This document shows, one piece after another, positions 45,085-53,025 of a stretch of DNA of 58,526 bases (positions within the stretch are counted from its first letter, which is position 1; every line of letters starts with the position of its first letter). The notes under the pieces were generated by a model that worked only from the letters and a program-made list of their open reading frames with translations, was not told the origin of the DNA and did no database searches. This DNA comes from Opitutia bacterium (lineage in GTDB: Bacteria; Verrucomicrobiota; Verrucomicrobiia; Opitutales; Seribacteraceae). Position numbers and translations under genes: made by a program. The stretch is from positions 1-58,526 of the forward strand of contig PAZC01000056.1 in the NCBI GenBank assembly GCA_002716045.1. Direction: 5' to 3'.

Positions 45085-46680
45085 ATGAATCATCCAATCT
45101 GTCTCAAGTTTTTCGCCATCGCCGTGCTTTGGACGACCTGTCTCAACGCCCAGAAACCACCGAAAGGTTTCGAGAAAGTCGATCAGGAGATCGTTATCAG
45201 CACGATGGAGGCCCAAATGAAGTACGACGTTCGCAGCTTCAGCGTGAAACCGAACGCCAAGGTGAAGTTGGTCTTCAAGAATCCGGACACGCTTCCCCAT
45301 AACCTCATAATTTGTACGCCGGGAAAAAAGAAAGGCGGCGACAAGGGGCAGGAAGTCATCGATGCGGTGCTCAAGCTTGGAGACAAGGGAGTCGAGCAGG
45401 ACTGGGAACCCAAGGGGCATCCACGCATTCTCGTTAGTTCGGGCATGGTTCAACCGAAGAAAGAGACTACGATGTATTTCAAAGCCCCGAAAAAGGAAGG
45501 CGACTACCCGTACATCTGCACCTTCCCTGGTCATTTCCAGTTGATGAACGGCATGATGGGGGTTTCCCGTTTGGCCAACCCGATCACCAATCTGAGCTAT
45601 AAACTCTATCACGGAAGTTGGGACAAGATGCCTGATTTCACAAAGCTGGAACCTCAGAAGACAGGGGTTCTCGCTAATGGGCTCTTTGATATATCTCCCC
45701 GCGACAAGAACGAAAACTTCGGTTTCTCCTTTACCGGGGAAATCGAGTGCCCAAAGGATGGGAAATACACCTTCACCACATCTTCCGACGATGGGTCCCT
45801 CTTGCTGATAGACGGCAAGCTCGTGGTCAACAACGATGGTGTACACGGTGTTAAGACTATTTCCGGATCCGTTACCCTGAAAAAAGGCAAGCGAGCCATC
45901 GAAGTGCGCTTTTTCGAGAAGAGCGGCGGAGAGGCCTTGGCTGTCGGTTGGTCGGGGCCTGGCATCAAGAAACAGTCGCTTTCCAAGTCTTCGCCGGGAA
46001 GCGGTGGCGGTGGTGCTGTCGGGATGCTGATCGAACCTCCCGAGGGCGAAGCCATCATGTACCGCAATTTCATCAACGGGGCTGGACCTCGGGCCATTGG
46101 GGTGGGATACCACGAAGGCGTGAACCTCGCCTTCGATGCCAACAATATGCGGATCGCCATGATCTGGCAGGGAGACTTCATGGATGGAGCCCGCCACTGG
46201 AACGGTCGTGGGCAAGGCTACCAACCTCCTGCGGGCGAAGCTGTGATCAAGCTGCCCGAAGGTGTTTCTTTCGCCGCTCTCGATTCAGCCGAGGCAACTT
46301 GGCCACAAGCGGAGTATAGGACCAAGGACCTTCGCTTTCGCGGGTATGCCTTGGACAAGCATCAACGGCCCACCTTTAAATATGAACGTGGAGACGTTGC
46401 AATCGAGGATACCCCGGAGCCGGTGGCGGCTGCGGACGAAGATTCCTTTGGCCAGATCAAGCGGATTCTCAAGCTCAAGGCCAAGAAAGCCCCTGGCAAT
46501 CTTTACCTCCGCATAGCCCAAGGCGATTTCGAGGAGAAGGGCGGTTCATTTCGGGACAGCGAATTAATTGTTACCGTGAAGGGAGGCAAGGCATTCTCCA
46601 AGGACGGCGAACTCCGCGTACCCGTAACCTTTAAGAATGGAAGCGCTCAATTGGAAGTTACGTACAGCTGGGCTAACTGA
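45085..46680 (+). CDS. Exported cupredoxin-PA14 fusion protein (531 aa)
   Basis: Residues 1-22 are a signal peptide. Residues ~35-160 form an azurin-like type-1 copper domain: the ligands can be read as His72 (TLPHNLIIC), Cys145, His150 and Met154 in YICTFPGHFQLM, which matches the Cys-x4-His-x3-Met loop of azurins. A PA14-like domain follows (about 165-300; GEIECPKDGKYTFTTSSDDG, LLIDGKLVVNNDGVHG), which in other proteins binds glycans. The remaining ~200 residues (ANNMRIAMIWQGDFMDGARHW and on) are a beta-rich region seen in PVC propeller proteins. It likely shuttles electrons near a carbohydrate surface. It starts 76 bp after the propeller gene and lies 35 bp before the next. Confidence 0.85.
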   Translation: MNHPICLKFFAIAVLWTTCLNAQKPPKGFEKVDQEIVISTMEAQMKYDVRSFSVKPNAKVKLVFKNPDTLPHNLIICTPGKKKGGDKGQEVIDAVLKLGDKGVEQDWEPKGHPRILVSSGMVQPKKETTMYFKAPKKEGDYPYICTFPGHFQLMNGMMGVSRLANPITNLSYKLYHGSWDKMPDFTKLEPQKTGVLANGLFDISPRDKNENFGFSFTGEIECPKDGKYTFTTSSDDGSLLLIDGKLVVNNDGVHGVKTISGSVTLKKGKRAIEVRFFEKSGGEALAVGWSGPGIKKQSLSKSSPGSGGGGAVGMLIEPPEGEAIMYRNFINGAGPRAIGVGYHEGVNLAFDANNMRIAMIWQGDFMDGARHWNGRGQGYQPPAGEAVIKLPEGVSFAALDSAEATWPQAEYRTKDLRFRGYALDKHQRPTFKYERGDVAIEDTPEPVAAADEDSFGQIKRILKLKAKKAPGNLYLRIAQGDFEEKGGSFRDSELIVTVKGGKAFSKDGELRVPVTFKNGSAQLEVTYSWAN

Positions 46681-46715
46681 GGCTCCTGGGAATCACTTTT
46701 AGAGGAAAGATAATA

Positions 46716-48173
46716 ATGAAGTACTTTTTACTTACACTCTCGACCTTTAGCATTTTCAGCTTGGGTTTCGCTCAAACCGAGGAGGACTACTATTCCATTA
46801 CCACCATTCCCTTGCCTGAGGGCGAAGTGATCGAGGTCAGTGGAATTGACGTTCTGCCCGACAACAAGGTGGCCATTGCTTCGAGGCGAGGCGACGTATT
46901 CGTCGGTGAAGGGGTATTCGGCGAAGATCCCGACCCCAAGTGGACCCTCTTTGCCCGTGGCTTGCACGAAGTCATCGGCATCGCATGGAAGGATGGCTGG
47001 CTTTATCTCACTCAACGACCCGAGGTCTCCCGCATAAAGGACACTGACGGTGACGGCCGCGCTGACGTCTTCGAAACCATGGGCGATGGCTGGGGTATCA
47101 ACGGGGATTATCACGAATACGCTTTTGGCACACGCCATGACAAGAATGGTGACATCTGGGTAGTGCTCTGCCTGACGGGTTCCGGCGGAGCCGACGACAA
47201 GAGCCCTTTCCGCGGTTGGTGCATGCGGGTCACGCCGGATGGCAAGACTATCCCCACCGGATACGGCATACGTTCTCCTGGCGGCATAGGAATGAACCAT
47301 CTGGGTGATGTGTTCTATTGCGACAACCAAGGCCTTTGGAACGGCTCCAGTTCACTCAAGCATCTTCGTCCCGGTGGCTTTCAGGGCAACCACACGGGCA
47401 ACAAGTACTTTGCCCTGACCGACGCGCTCGGACCCAAGCCACCGGAACCCAAGAGCGGTAGCCGCATCGAAATAGAGCGCCAGCGCGTGCCCGACTTGGT
47501 TCCTCCTCCGATTGTCCTGCCTCATGGTAAGATGGGGAACTCGCCCGCAGGCATTGAGTGCGACGAGACAGGTGGCAAGTTCGGTCCTTTCAAGAACCAA
47601 CTCTTTGTCTCCGAACAGACCCATTCCAAGATACACCGCATCTTTCTCGAGAAAGTAAATGGTTTCTATCAGGGAGCCGCTTTCCCATTTCTCAAAGGCT
47701 TTGGTTCAGGCAATATCGTGGCCCGTTTCGCTGCCGACGGTAGTATGTTCACGGGCGGTACCAACCGCGGTTGGGGGTCACATGGCAAGAAGCCCTTTTC
47801 CTTCCAACGGGTCAACTGGACGGGCAAGGTGCCTTTCGAGGTACATGAGATGCGGGCCAAGCCGGACGGTTTCGAACTCACCTTCACCCATCCGGCCACC
47901 ACCGCTTCCCTGTCGGACCTGGCTTCCTATAAAATGGAGGCCTACACCTATATCTACCAAAAGGGATATGGCAGCCCGGTGGTCGACAAGTCGGTCCCTA
48001 CTGTGACCAAGGCGGTCCCCGCCAAAGATGGCAAGAGCGTGCGCTTACGCGTCAAGGGCCTCGTCAAGGGGCATGTCCATGAGCTCAGGATGGAGGGCAT
48101 TCGCTCGAACAAGGATCTTCCTCTGCTACATAACGTTGGCTATTATACGCTCAACGAAATCCCCAATGGCTGA
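46716..48173 (+). CDS. Exported six-bladed propeller protein, PVC dehydrogenase-like (485 aa)
   Basis: A signal peptide (MKYFLLTLSTFSIFSLGFA) leads to a propeller with repeated calcium-type loops: IKDTDGDGRADVFETMGDGW and the related DIWVVLCL. Distinctive patterns include YHEYAFGTRHDKNGDIWVVL, YGIRSPGGIGMNHLGDVFYC and RFAADGSMFTGGTNRGWGS. The family matches soluble glucose dehydrogenase-like and PvcHD-type propellers, without a C-terminal cytochrome. AGAGGAAAG 8-10 bases before the ATG is a good ribosome-binding site, rare in this window. It is 35 bp after the cupredoxin gene and 20 bp before the Tat-exported oxidoreductase gene. A role in oxidising a sugar or alcohol, passing electrons to the cupredoxin, is inferred from order only. 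Confidence 0.85.
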   Translation: MKYFLLTLSTFSIFSLGFAQTEEDYYSITTIPLPEGEVIEVSGIDVLPDNKVAIASRRGDVFVGEGVFGEDPDPKWTLFARGLHEVIGIAWKDGWLYLTQRPEVSRIKDTDGDGRADVFETMGDGWGINGDYHEYAFGTRHDKNGDIWVVLCLTGSGGADDKSPFRGWCMRVTPDGKTIPTGYGIRSPGGIGMNHLGDVFYCDNQGLWNGSSSLKHLRPGGFQGNHTGNKYFALTDALGPKPPEPKSGSRIEIERQRVPDLVPPPIVLPHGKMGNSPAGIECDETGGKFGPFKNQLFVSEQTHSKIHRIFLEKVNGFYQGAAFPFLKGFGSGNIVARFAADGSMFTGGTNRGWGSHGKKPFSFQRVNWTGKVPFEVHEMRAKPDGFELTFTHPATTASLSDLASYKMEAYTYIYQKGYGSPVVDKSVPTVTKAVPAKDGKSVRLRVKGLVKGHVHELRMEGIRSNKDLPLLHNVGYYTLNEIPNG

Positions 48174-48193
48174 ACCTTTCTCGACATCCCACC

Positions 48194-49525
48194 ATGAAAA
48201 CATCCTTGTCTCGTCGCTCCTTTCTAAAAACTTCGGGAGGAGCCGCTCTAGCTTTTCCTGCCATCGTGTCGGCTGAGGCATCCAAGCGCGTTCGAATGGC
48301 CGCCGTAGGCTGTGGAGGCAAAGGATGGGTAGACTTGAACGGGGCAGCTCGGCACGCAGATCTAGTTGCCTATTGCGACGTAAATATAAGCGCCAACCGC
48401 AAGGGCGGATACACTTTGGTCAAGGAGAAGTGGCCCAAGGCGAAAGGCTATGCCGACTGGCGGGAAATGTTCGAGAAGGAAGCCAAGAATTTCGATGCTG
48501 TCACGGTGAGTACGCCCGATCACATGCATGCGCCCGTGACCATGACCGCTCTGCAGATGGGGAAGGGTGCCTATACTCAGAAGCCGATGACCCGCACCAT
48601 CCATGAAGCACGGGCAATCACCGAGGTTGCGGCCAAGGCAGGTGTTCCCACGCAAATGGGCAACCAACACCACAGCGGGCTCGGTTACCGTACGGTGTTC
48701 GACGTCGTGCGCTCGGGAAAGATCGGCAAGGTGCGCTCGGTTCATTCCTGGTCCAACCGACCGGTTTGGCCGCAAGGCATTGATCGGCCCGCTGGGTCCG
48801 ACCCATTGCCCGCTGGTTTTGACTGGGACCTTTGGCTGGGCGTTGCTCCGGAACGCCCCTACAAGCACGATACCTACCATCCCTTCAAGTGGCGCGGTTG
48901 GTTTGATTTCGGCGCCGGTGCCCTCGGCGACATGGGATGTCACATCATTGATCCCGCAGTCTGGGTGTTGGGGCTTGGTCCTGCAAAGACGGTGGCATAC
49001 GAAGGGCCTAAGCCGAAAAAGGAAACCTTTCCCGCCAGAGAAGTGCTGACCTATCGCTTCAAGGGAACCGAGCATACAGTTGGAGACGAGCTCGTCCTGA
49101 AATGGTGGGACGGTGGAAACAAACCGCCGTTCAAGGGGTCTCATCTCGATAACGACACACAGGTGCCTAGCCAAGGCGTGATGTTCATCGGCGAGGAAGG
49201 CACCTTGGTGTGCCCGCACGGCGGTATGCCCAACCTTTATCCGCTCGACAAGTTCAAGGATTTCAGGCGTCCTCGGTTGGACCGTCTCGACCATTATGAG
49301 GTCTGGATCGATGCCTTTCGGACTGGGGATGTTCCCAACAGCAGCTTTGCCTATGCGGGGCCCTTGACCGAAACCGTTCTACTCGGTGTGGTCGCTGCCA
49401 GAGTAGGCGCCAAGGATGAACTGAAGTGGAACTCCGACAAGCTTAAGTTCGAGAACTCAGACGAGGCCAACGGCTTCATCCGCGAAAAGTACCGTAAGGG
49501 TTGGGAGGTCGAAGGTTTGAGCTGA
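48194..49525 (+). CDS. Tat-exported Gfo/Idh/MocA family oxidoreductase (443 aa)
   Basis: The twin-arginine signal is SRRSFLKTSGGAALAFPAIV, and the Rossmann segment RMAAVGCGGKGWVDLNGAAR follows. The catalytic lysine motif reads AYTQKPMTRTIHEARAITE (KP in place of the common EKP), and GNQHHSGLGYRTVFDVVRSG is typical of the planctomycete/verrucomicrobial Tat-exported group that acts on sugars in the periplasm. The cofactor would bind before export. The substrate domain carries FDFGAGALGDMGCHIIDPAVW. It is the last gene of the plus-strand cassette, 20 bp after the propeller gene, and converges with the AraC-type gene 25 bp downstream. Confidence 0.94.
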   Translation: MKTSLSRRSFLKTSGGAALAFPAIVSAEASKRVRMAAVGCGGKGWVDLNGAARHADLVAYCDVNISANRKGGYTLVKEKWPKAKGYADWREMFEKEAKNFDAVTVSTPDHMHAPVTMTALQMGKGAYTQKPMTRTIHEARAITEVAAKAGVPTQMGNQHHSGLGYRTVFDVVRSGKIGKVRSVHSWSNRPVWPQGIDRPAGSDPLPAGFDWDLWLGVAPERPYKHDTYHPFKWRGWFDFGAGALGDMGCHIIDPAVWVLGLGPAKTVAYEGPKPKKETFPAREVLTYRFKGTEHTVGDELVLKWWDGGNKPPFKGSHLDNDTQVPSQGVMFIGEEGTLVCPHGGMPNLYPLDKFKDFRRPRLDRLDHYEVWIDAFRTGDVPNSSFAYAGPLTETVLLGVVAARVGAKDELKWNSDKLKFENSDEANGFIREKYRKGWEVEGLS

Positions 49526-49550
49526 CAGAGGGTTTTGGAATTATCGCCGA

Positions 49551-49886
49551 TTAACTTTGGCTTTTCCTATATTTCAAGGGATTGGAGCCAAATTGATTAC
49601 GGAATGCTTCTGCAAAACGACTGCAATTCCTAAATCCCACTTGCTCAGCTACCTGTGAAATCGGCATGTCCGTTTTAGTCAGGATTTCACTAGCCCTAGT
49701 CATTCTCTTTTTTCTCAAGAAAGCTCCGATTGTTGTTCCGGAAAATTTCCTGAAACCTTGCCTGAAGTGGTATTCGGAAATACCTAGACGCGATATTATC
49801 TCCGATTCAGACGGTGGATTTCTTAAGTCTGCCTGCAGTAACTCTACCGCATGGGTCATTGCCTTTTGGATTTTGTTATTCTTCAT
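49551..49886 (-). CDS. Minimal AraC-type transcriptional regulator, HTH domain only (111 aa)
   Basis: The ATG at 49884-49886 (MKNNKIQKAMTHAVELLQAD) is used; an in-frame TTG six codons upstream is less likely. The protein is just the two helix-turn-helix motifs of AraC regulators: PPSESEIISRLGISEYHFRQ, FRKFSGTTIGAFLRKKRMTR, and MPISQVAEQVGFRNCSRFAEA with the final FGSNPLKYRKS. No ligand-binding or receiver domain is fused, so any signal would come from another protein or from its own expression level. It converges with the oxidoreductase gene and may regulate either flanking secreted cassette. The 156-bp region upstream (49887-50042) has no other gene. Confidence 0.88.
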   Translation of the reverse strand: MKNNKIQKAMTHAVELLQADLRNPPSESEIISRLGISEYHFRQGFRKFSGTTIGAFLRKKRMTRASEILTKTDMPISQVAEQVGFRNCSRFAEAFRNQFGSNPLKYRKSQS

Positions 49887-50042
49887 TGTTCTAATCTTAC
49901 ACAATACTTATTGAGACGCATTCTCATTACAAACCTAAAAAAAAGCCAAAATTTGGGCTATTGAGTGCTGGTGTTTTGAATTGTGATTAAGTTGTCGTAA
50001 TGTTCAACTTCTCGAAAGGTTTTCTTAAAATCAAACGGGAAA

Positions 50043-52907
50043 CTACTTTAGCTGGTTGTCTATCAAGGTTTCAGGGGTGTCGACGGGCAGGTCTGAGCGT
50101 ATCAGCTCCAGGCCGCTGAGAATTGTTTTTCCTCGGATGGGGCGCAGTTTGAGAACGAGAGAGCCATCTATTGCAATGCCATTGAAGGTTTCGGTCTTGG
50201 CTCGCATGGAGCCTCTCGCCGCCTTCGCCACGTCGTATTTCGACAATAGTTTCTTGCCTTTGAACATCACGTCAAAGAGGCGTTGTCCGGGCTTGACCTC
50301 ATCCGGTTCGAGAAAGGTCAGGCGTAGTACGTAGGATCCCTTTGACAAACCGTTGACACTTATGTTTTCAAGGCCTTCGGCAAGTGATCCGGCGATCCAA
50401 GGCCATCCCTGACCACCTTCCACCCTCAGAGAGTGGTGGTATCGGTAGGCGATCTTTTCCGGAGAGACCTTGATCGGCAATTCGGGGGAGGGGCCTCCCA
50501 CGCTGGGGAAGTCCAACCAGAGGGTGCCACTTTCGGTCACTCGGTCGCCGGGGGCGCCAAGGTTCACTCCCAGTCGCCGGACTTTACCGTTCAGCTTGGC
50601 CGGAGGCATGGTGCCCCAGGAGGTCCATTGCTCGTGAGTCTGGGGCATGGAGATCAAGGCCATTGCCATAGGCAGCGGATAGCTGCAGGTACACCCTTCG
50701 TAGTAATAGGGTACGCTGAGCACACCATTGGCCGGTATTATGCTGTTGGTGCAGCCGGAGCGCGGGCCGCTTAAGTTTATTGTGCCACTCTCTATCCGCT
50801 TGTCGTAATAGGATGCAGTGGCGGAACGCATTGTGTAAAGGTGACCGTAGTCAATACCACCGTCGCAGCCATAGCTTTTGGGAAAGGTGCGTACTTCCTT
50901 TTCTCCAGTCAATGGATTGATTCGTATGCCTGCCTTGGGTTTTTCGGGTTTCCATGCATTAGTTTGCGTAGGCGGTCGATACTGGCTTGGTTGCAGTTTC
51001 TTCAAATCCACCTTGCCGTGAAGCTTGCGAATTTCCGTTTCCTCGTCTGATCCCATCACACGTCCAGTATAAACGTCGGAGAGGAAAGCGGGCATTAGCC
51101 GGTAATCCGCGTTGCGGGTTCGTTCATTTTGGTTTTCAAGCCATTTCTTGGGGGTTGAAACCATTACGCCGTCGACAAACTTTGGTTGCGGCGATCGCTT
51201 GAAATGTCCCAGCTCGTCACCGAACCAAAGCACTCCGAGAGGGAAGCGCACTCCTTCATCCGAGCTTTTGGCCCATTCGCCCAGATAATTCGTTGCGCCG
51301 GGCAGTGGCCCATTCTTTTGCATCAGAGTGAAACCACTGTGTTCGCTCAGTTTTGCCCCATGCATATTGGTTTCCTGCGCTGCATCCCGGAAAGCTTTCC
51401 TGAATGAATTGCTGCCCGGTACGCAGAGGAATCCGCCGTAGGGACGTATGCAGGAATACACTCGAGCAACGGATTGCTTGGTCCATCGAATGCCCGAGTT
51501 TTCGTCGGTAATCACCAAGTTGGCAAAATAGGGAGGGAAATCCATAGCGAGAGGGTTGCCTGAAAAGAGGCCTACTTTGTCTGCGGTAACCCCTGCTTGA
51601 TCCAGTTTTTGACGAAGGCGTTGGTTTTCTGCAGTTGGAGCTGAGCCAATCAATCGGGCCGATGATTGGTCGATCAGTTGCAACCATTTTTCCGACATGC
51701 CCAACACCAAGCCAAATCCTTTGTTGAAACGAGTGGTTTCCTGAATCTCAAGAACCAAGGCATCTTTCCTTGGGGATAGCCTTGTCCGAGGTTGGTCATC
51801 ATGGATTTTTGGGGAAGACATTCTACTTCCCGCGAGACAATGAATATCGCCGTTCAGGGTGACGGCGTACAGTCGCTTGTTAGCGGCCAGCATTTGGTGG
51901 ATTTCCCCGTCAATTCCAGGGATTCTTCGGGTGAAACTTAGATTCTGGCCGTTTAGCTCTATGGTCGACCTGATGCCAGGTTGCCCGCTGGAGCGAATCC
52001 TGTCCTCATGGCGGCGTGTATTTACTTGGCTGTCGAAAAGCAAACCTCGGCGATTCAGGCGCTGTTGTTCCTTTTCGGACGGGGTGGAGGCAAACCACCC
52101 GCCAGGAAGTCGGCCCTGAGAAGGTAGGTCGAACTCCTTCAGTTTGCCGGTGGTGGCATCGAATCGGGCGGGAAAAGCCACGCTAGATGGCACGATCAGG
52201 TCTTTTCCGTCGAGGAGGAGGTAACCTTGTGGGGCTAGTCCACCGGTGGCTTTTGCATTGTGCGGTTGTGTCCCGTATTTGAATCCGCAGGAATCGTTGA
52301 TCCAGATAGATTTCCCGCTTTGGGCATCGACGCAGTGGACGAACACGCCTTCCGTCGGCCAAACCCCGGCGGCAAACCATACCTTGCCGTCCTTGGCCAC
52401 TGGTCCGCCCCGAACAGGCCATAGTGAAATCATGCGTCCGTTACCCAATACCTTTCTGGCGGAGGGAACGGCCCGAAATTTCCACAATAGTTTTCCTGAG
52501 TCGGTCTGCAGGCAGTAAAGAAATCCATCGTCGGAGCCCACGAACAATCGATCTCCCAAGGCTGCGGGAGCGAAACGAATTGGCCCCTCGGTCAGGAAAC
52601 GCCAGGATTTCTCTCCGGTTGCGGCGTCATAGGCGGTGACCGAATCTGTCCAAGATGAACCCAGCACTAGCTTGCCTCTCGTAACGATAGGTTCGTATCC
52701 CTTGTCGAATTGTAGGCGGGGGTCCTTGTAAGCGGGAAGCAACGGGGGCAGTTTCAATGTCCATTGGAGATGAAGTTGCTTGGGCAAGTCTTCCTTGGTC
52801 GCTCCTGTCCGGCCAGGATCATGCCGCCACATAGGCCAGTCCACTGCCAAGGCTTGAAAGGAAACCAAAAGGGATAGGGGAACGAGTTTTGTCCAGCGGA
52901 GATTCAT
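50043..52907 (-). CDS. Exported PQQ-like beta-propeller protein (954 aa)
   Basis: The ATG at 52905-52907 starts a signal peptide (MNLRWTKLVPLSLLVSFQALA); the longer frame to 52964 is rejected. The mature protein opens with VDWPMWRHDPGRTGATKEDL and has two stretches of propeller blades: about 30-280 (VTAYDAATGEKSWRFLTEGP, LYCLQTDSGKLLWKFRAVPS) and a more irregular part about 350-760, with a long insert. The last 200 residues are a beta-sandwich with GLSKGSYVLRLTFLEPDEVK and MFKGKKLLSKYDVA, like the malectin-type or galactose-binding modules that end many PVC propellers. No catalytic motif is apparent. It lies downstream of the second giant haem protein (118 bp gap) and may be co-transcribed with it. 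Confidence 0.82.
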   Translation of the reverse strand: MNLRWTKLVPLSLLVSFQALAVDWPMWRHDPGRTGATKEDLPKQLHLQWTLKLPPLLPAYKDPRLQFDKGYEPIVTRGKLVLGSSWTDSVTAYDAATGEKSWRFLTEGPIRFAPAALGDRLFVGSDDGFLYCLQTDSGKLLWKFRAVPSARKVLGNGRMISLWPVRGGPVAKDGKVWFAAGVWPTEGVFVHCVDAQSGKSIWINDSCGFKYGTQPHNAKATGGLAPQGYLLLDGKDLIVPSSVAFPARFDATTGKLKEFDLPSQGRLPGGWFASTPSEKEQQRLNRRGLLFDSQVNTRRHEDRIRSSGQPGIRSTIELNGQNLSFTRRIPGIDGEIHQMLAANKRLYAVTLNGDIHCLAGSRMSSPKIHDDQPRTRLSPRKDALVLEIQETTRFNKGFGLVLGMSEKWLQLIDQSSARLIGSAPTAENQRLRQKLDQAGVTADKVGLFSGNPLAMDFPPYFANLVITDENSGIRWTKQSVARVYSCIRPYGGFLCVPGSNSFRKAFRDAAQETNMHGAKLSEHSGFTLMQKNGPLPGATNYLGEWAKSSDEGVRFPLGVLWFGDELGHFKRSPQPKFVDGVMVSTPKKWLENQNERTRNADYRLMPAFLSDVYTGRVMGSDEETEIRKLHGKVDLKKLQPSQYRPPTQTNAWKPEKPKAGIRINPLTGEKEVRTFPKSYGCDGGIDYGHLYTMRSATASYYDKRIESGTINLSGPRSGCTNSIIPANGVLSVPYYYEGCTCSYPLPMAMALISMPQTHEQWTSWGTMPPAKLNGKVRRLGVNLGAPGDRVTESGTLWLDFPSVGGPSPELPIKVSPEKIAYRYHHSLRVEGGQGWPWIAGSLAEGLENISVNGLSKGSYVLRLTFLEPDEVKPGQRLFDVMFKGKKLLSKYDVAKAARGSMRAKTETFNGIAIDGSLVLKLRPIRGKTILSGLELIRSDLPVDTPETLIDNQLK

Positions 52908-53025
52908 TTTGTATGCAACAACCCAAAACCGCTTACGGATTGGGTACAAGAAGTAAAAGGCCAAAGTCTAATCATTCCATCCATCGTGTCGGGGACAAGG
53001 ACAGCCCCTGGAGCCAATGAAAGAC

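Noticed and set aside
45037-46224. Minus-strand 395-codon open frame
   Set aside because: It is antisense to the cupredoxin-PA14 gene, whose copper ligands and PA14 blocks are clear. Long antisense frames are common in this GC range.
48362-49294. Minus-strand 310-codon open frame
   Set aside because: It is antisense to the Tat-exported Gfo/Idh gene and has no recognisable motif.
52985-53010. Terminator after the second giant haem protein
   Set aside because: A GGGG/CCCC pairing is visible but the stem is only four pairs and no T tract follows on the minus strand.
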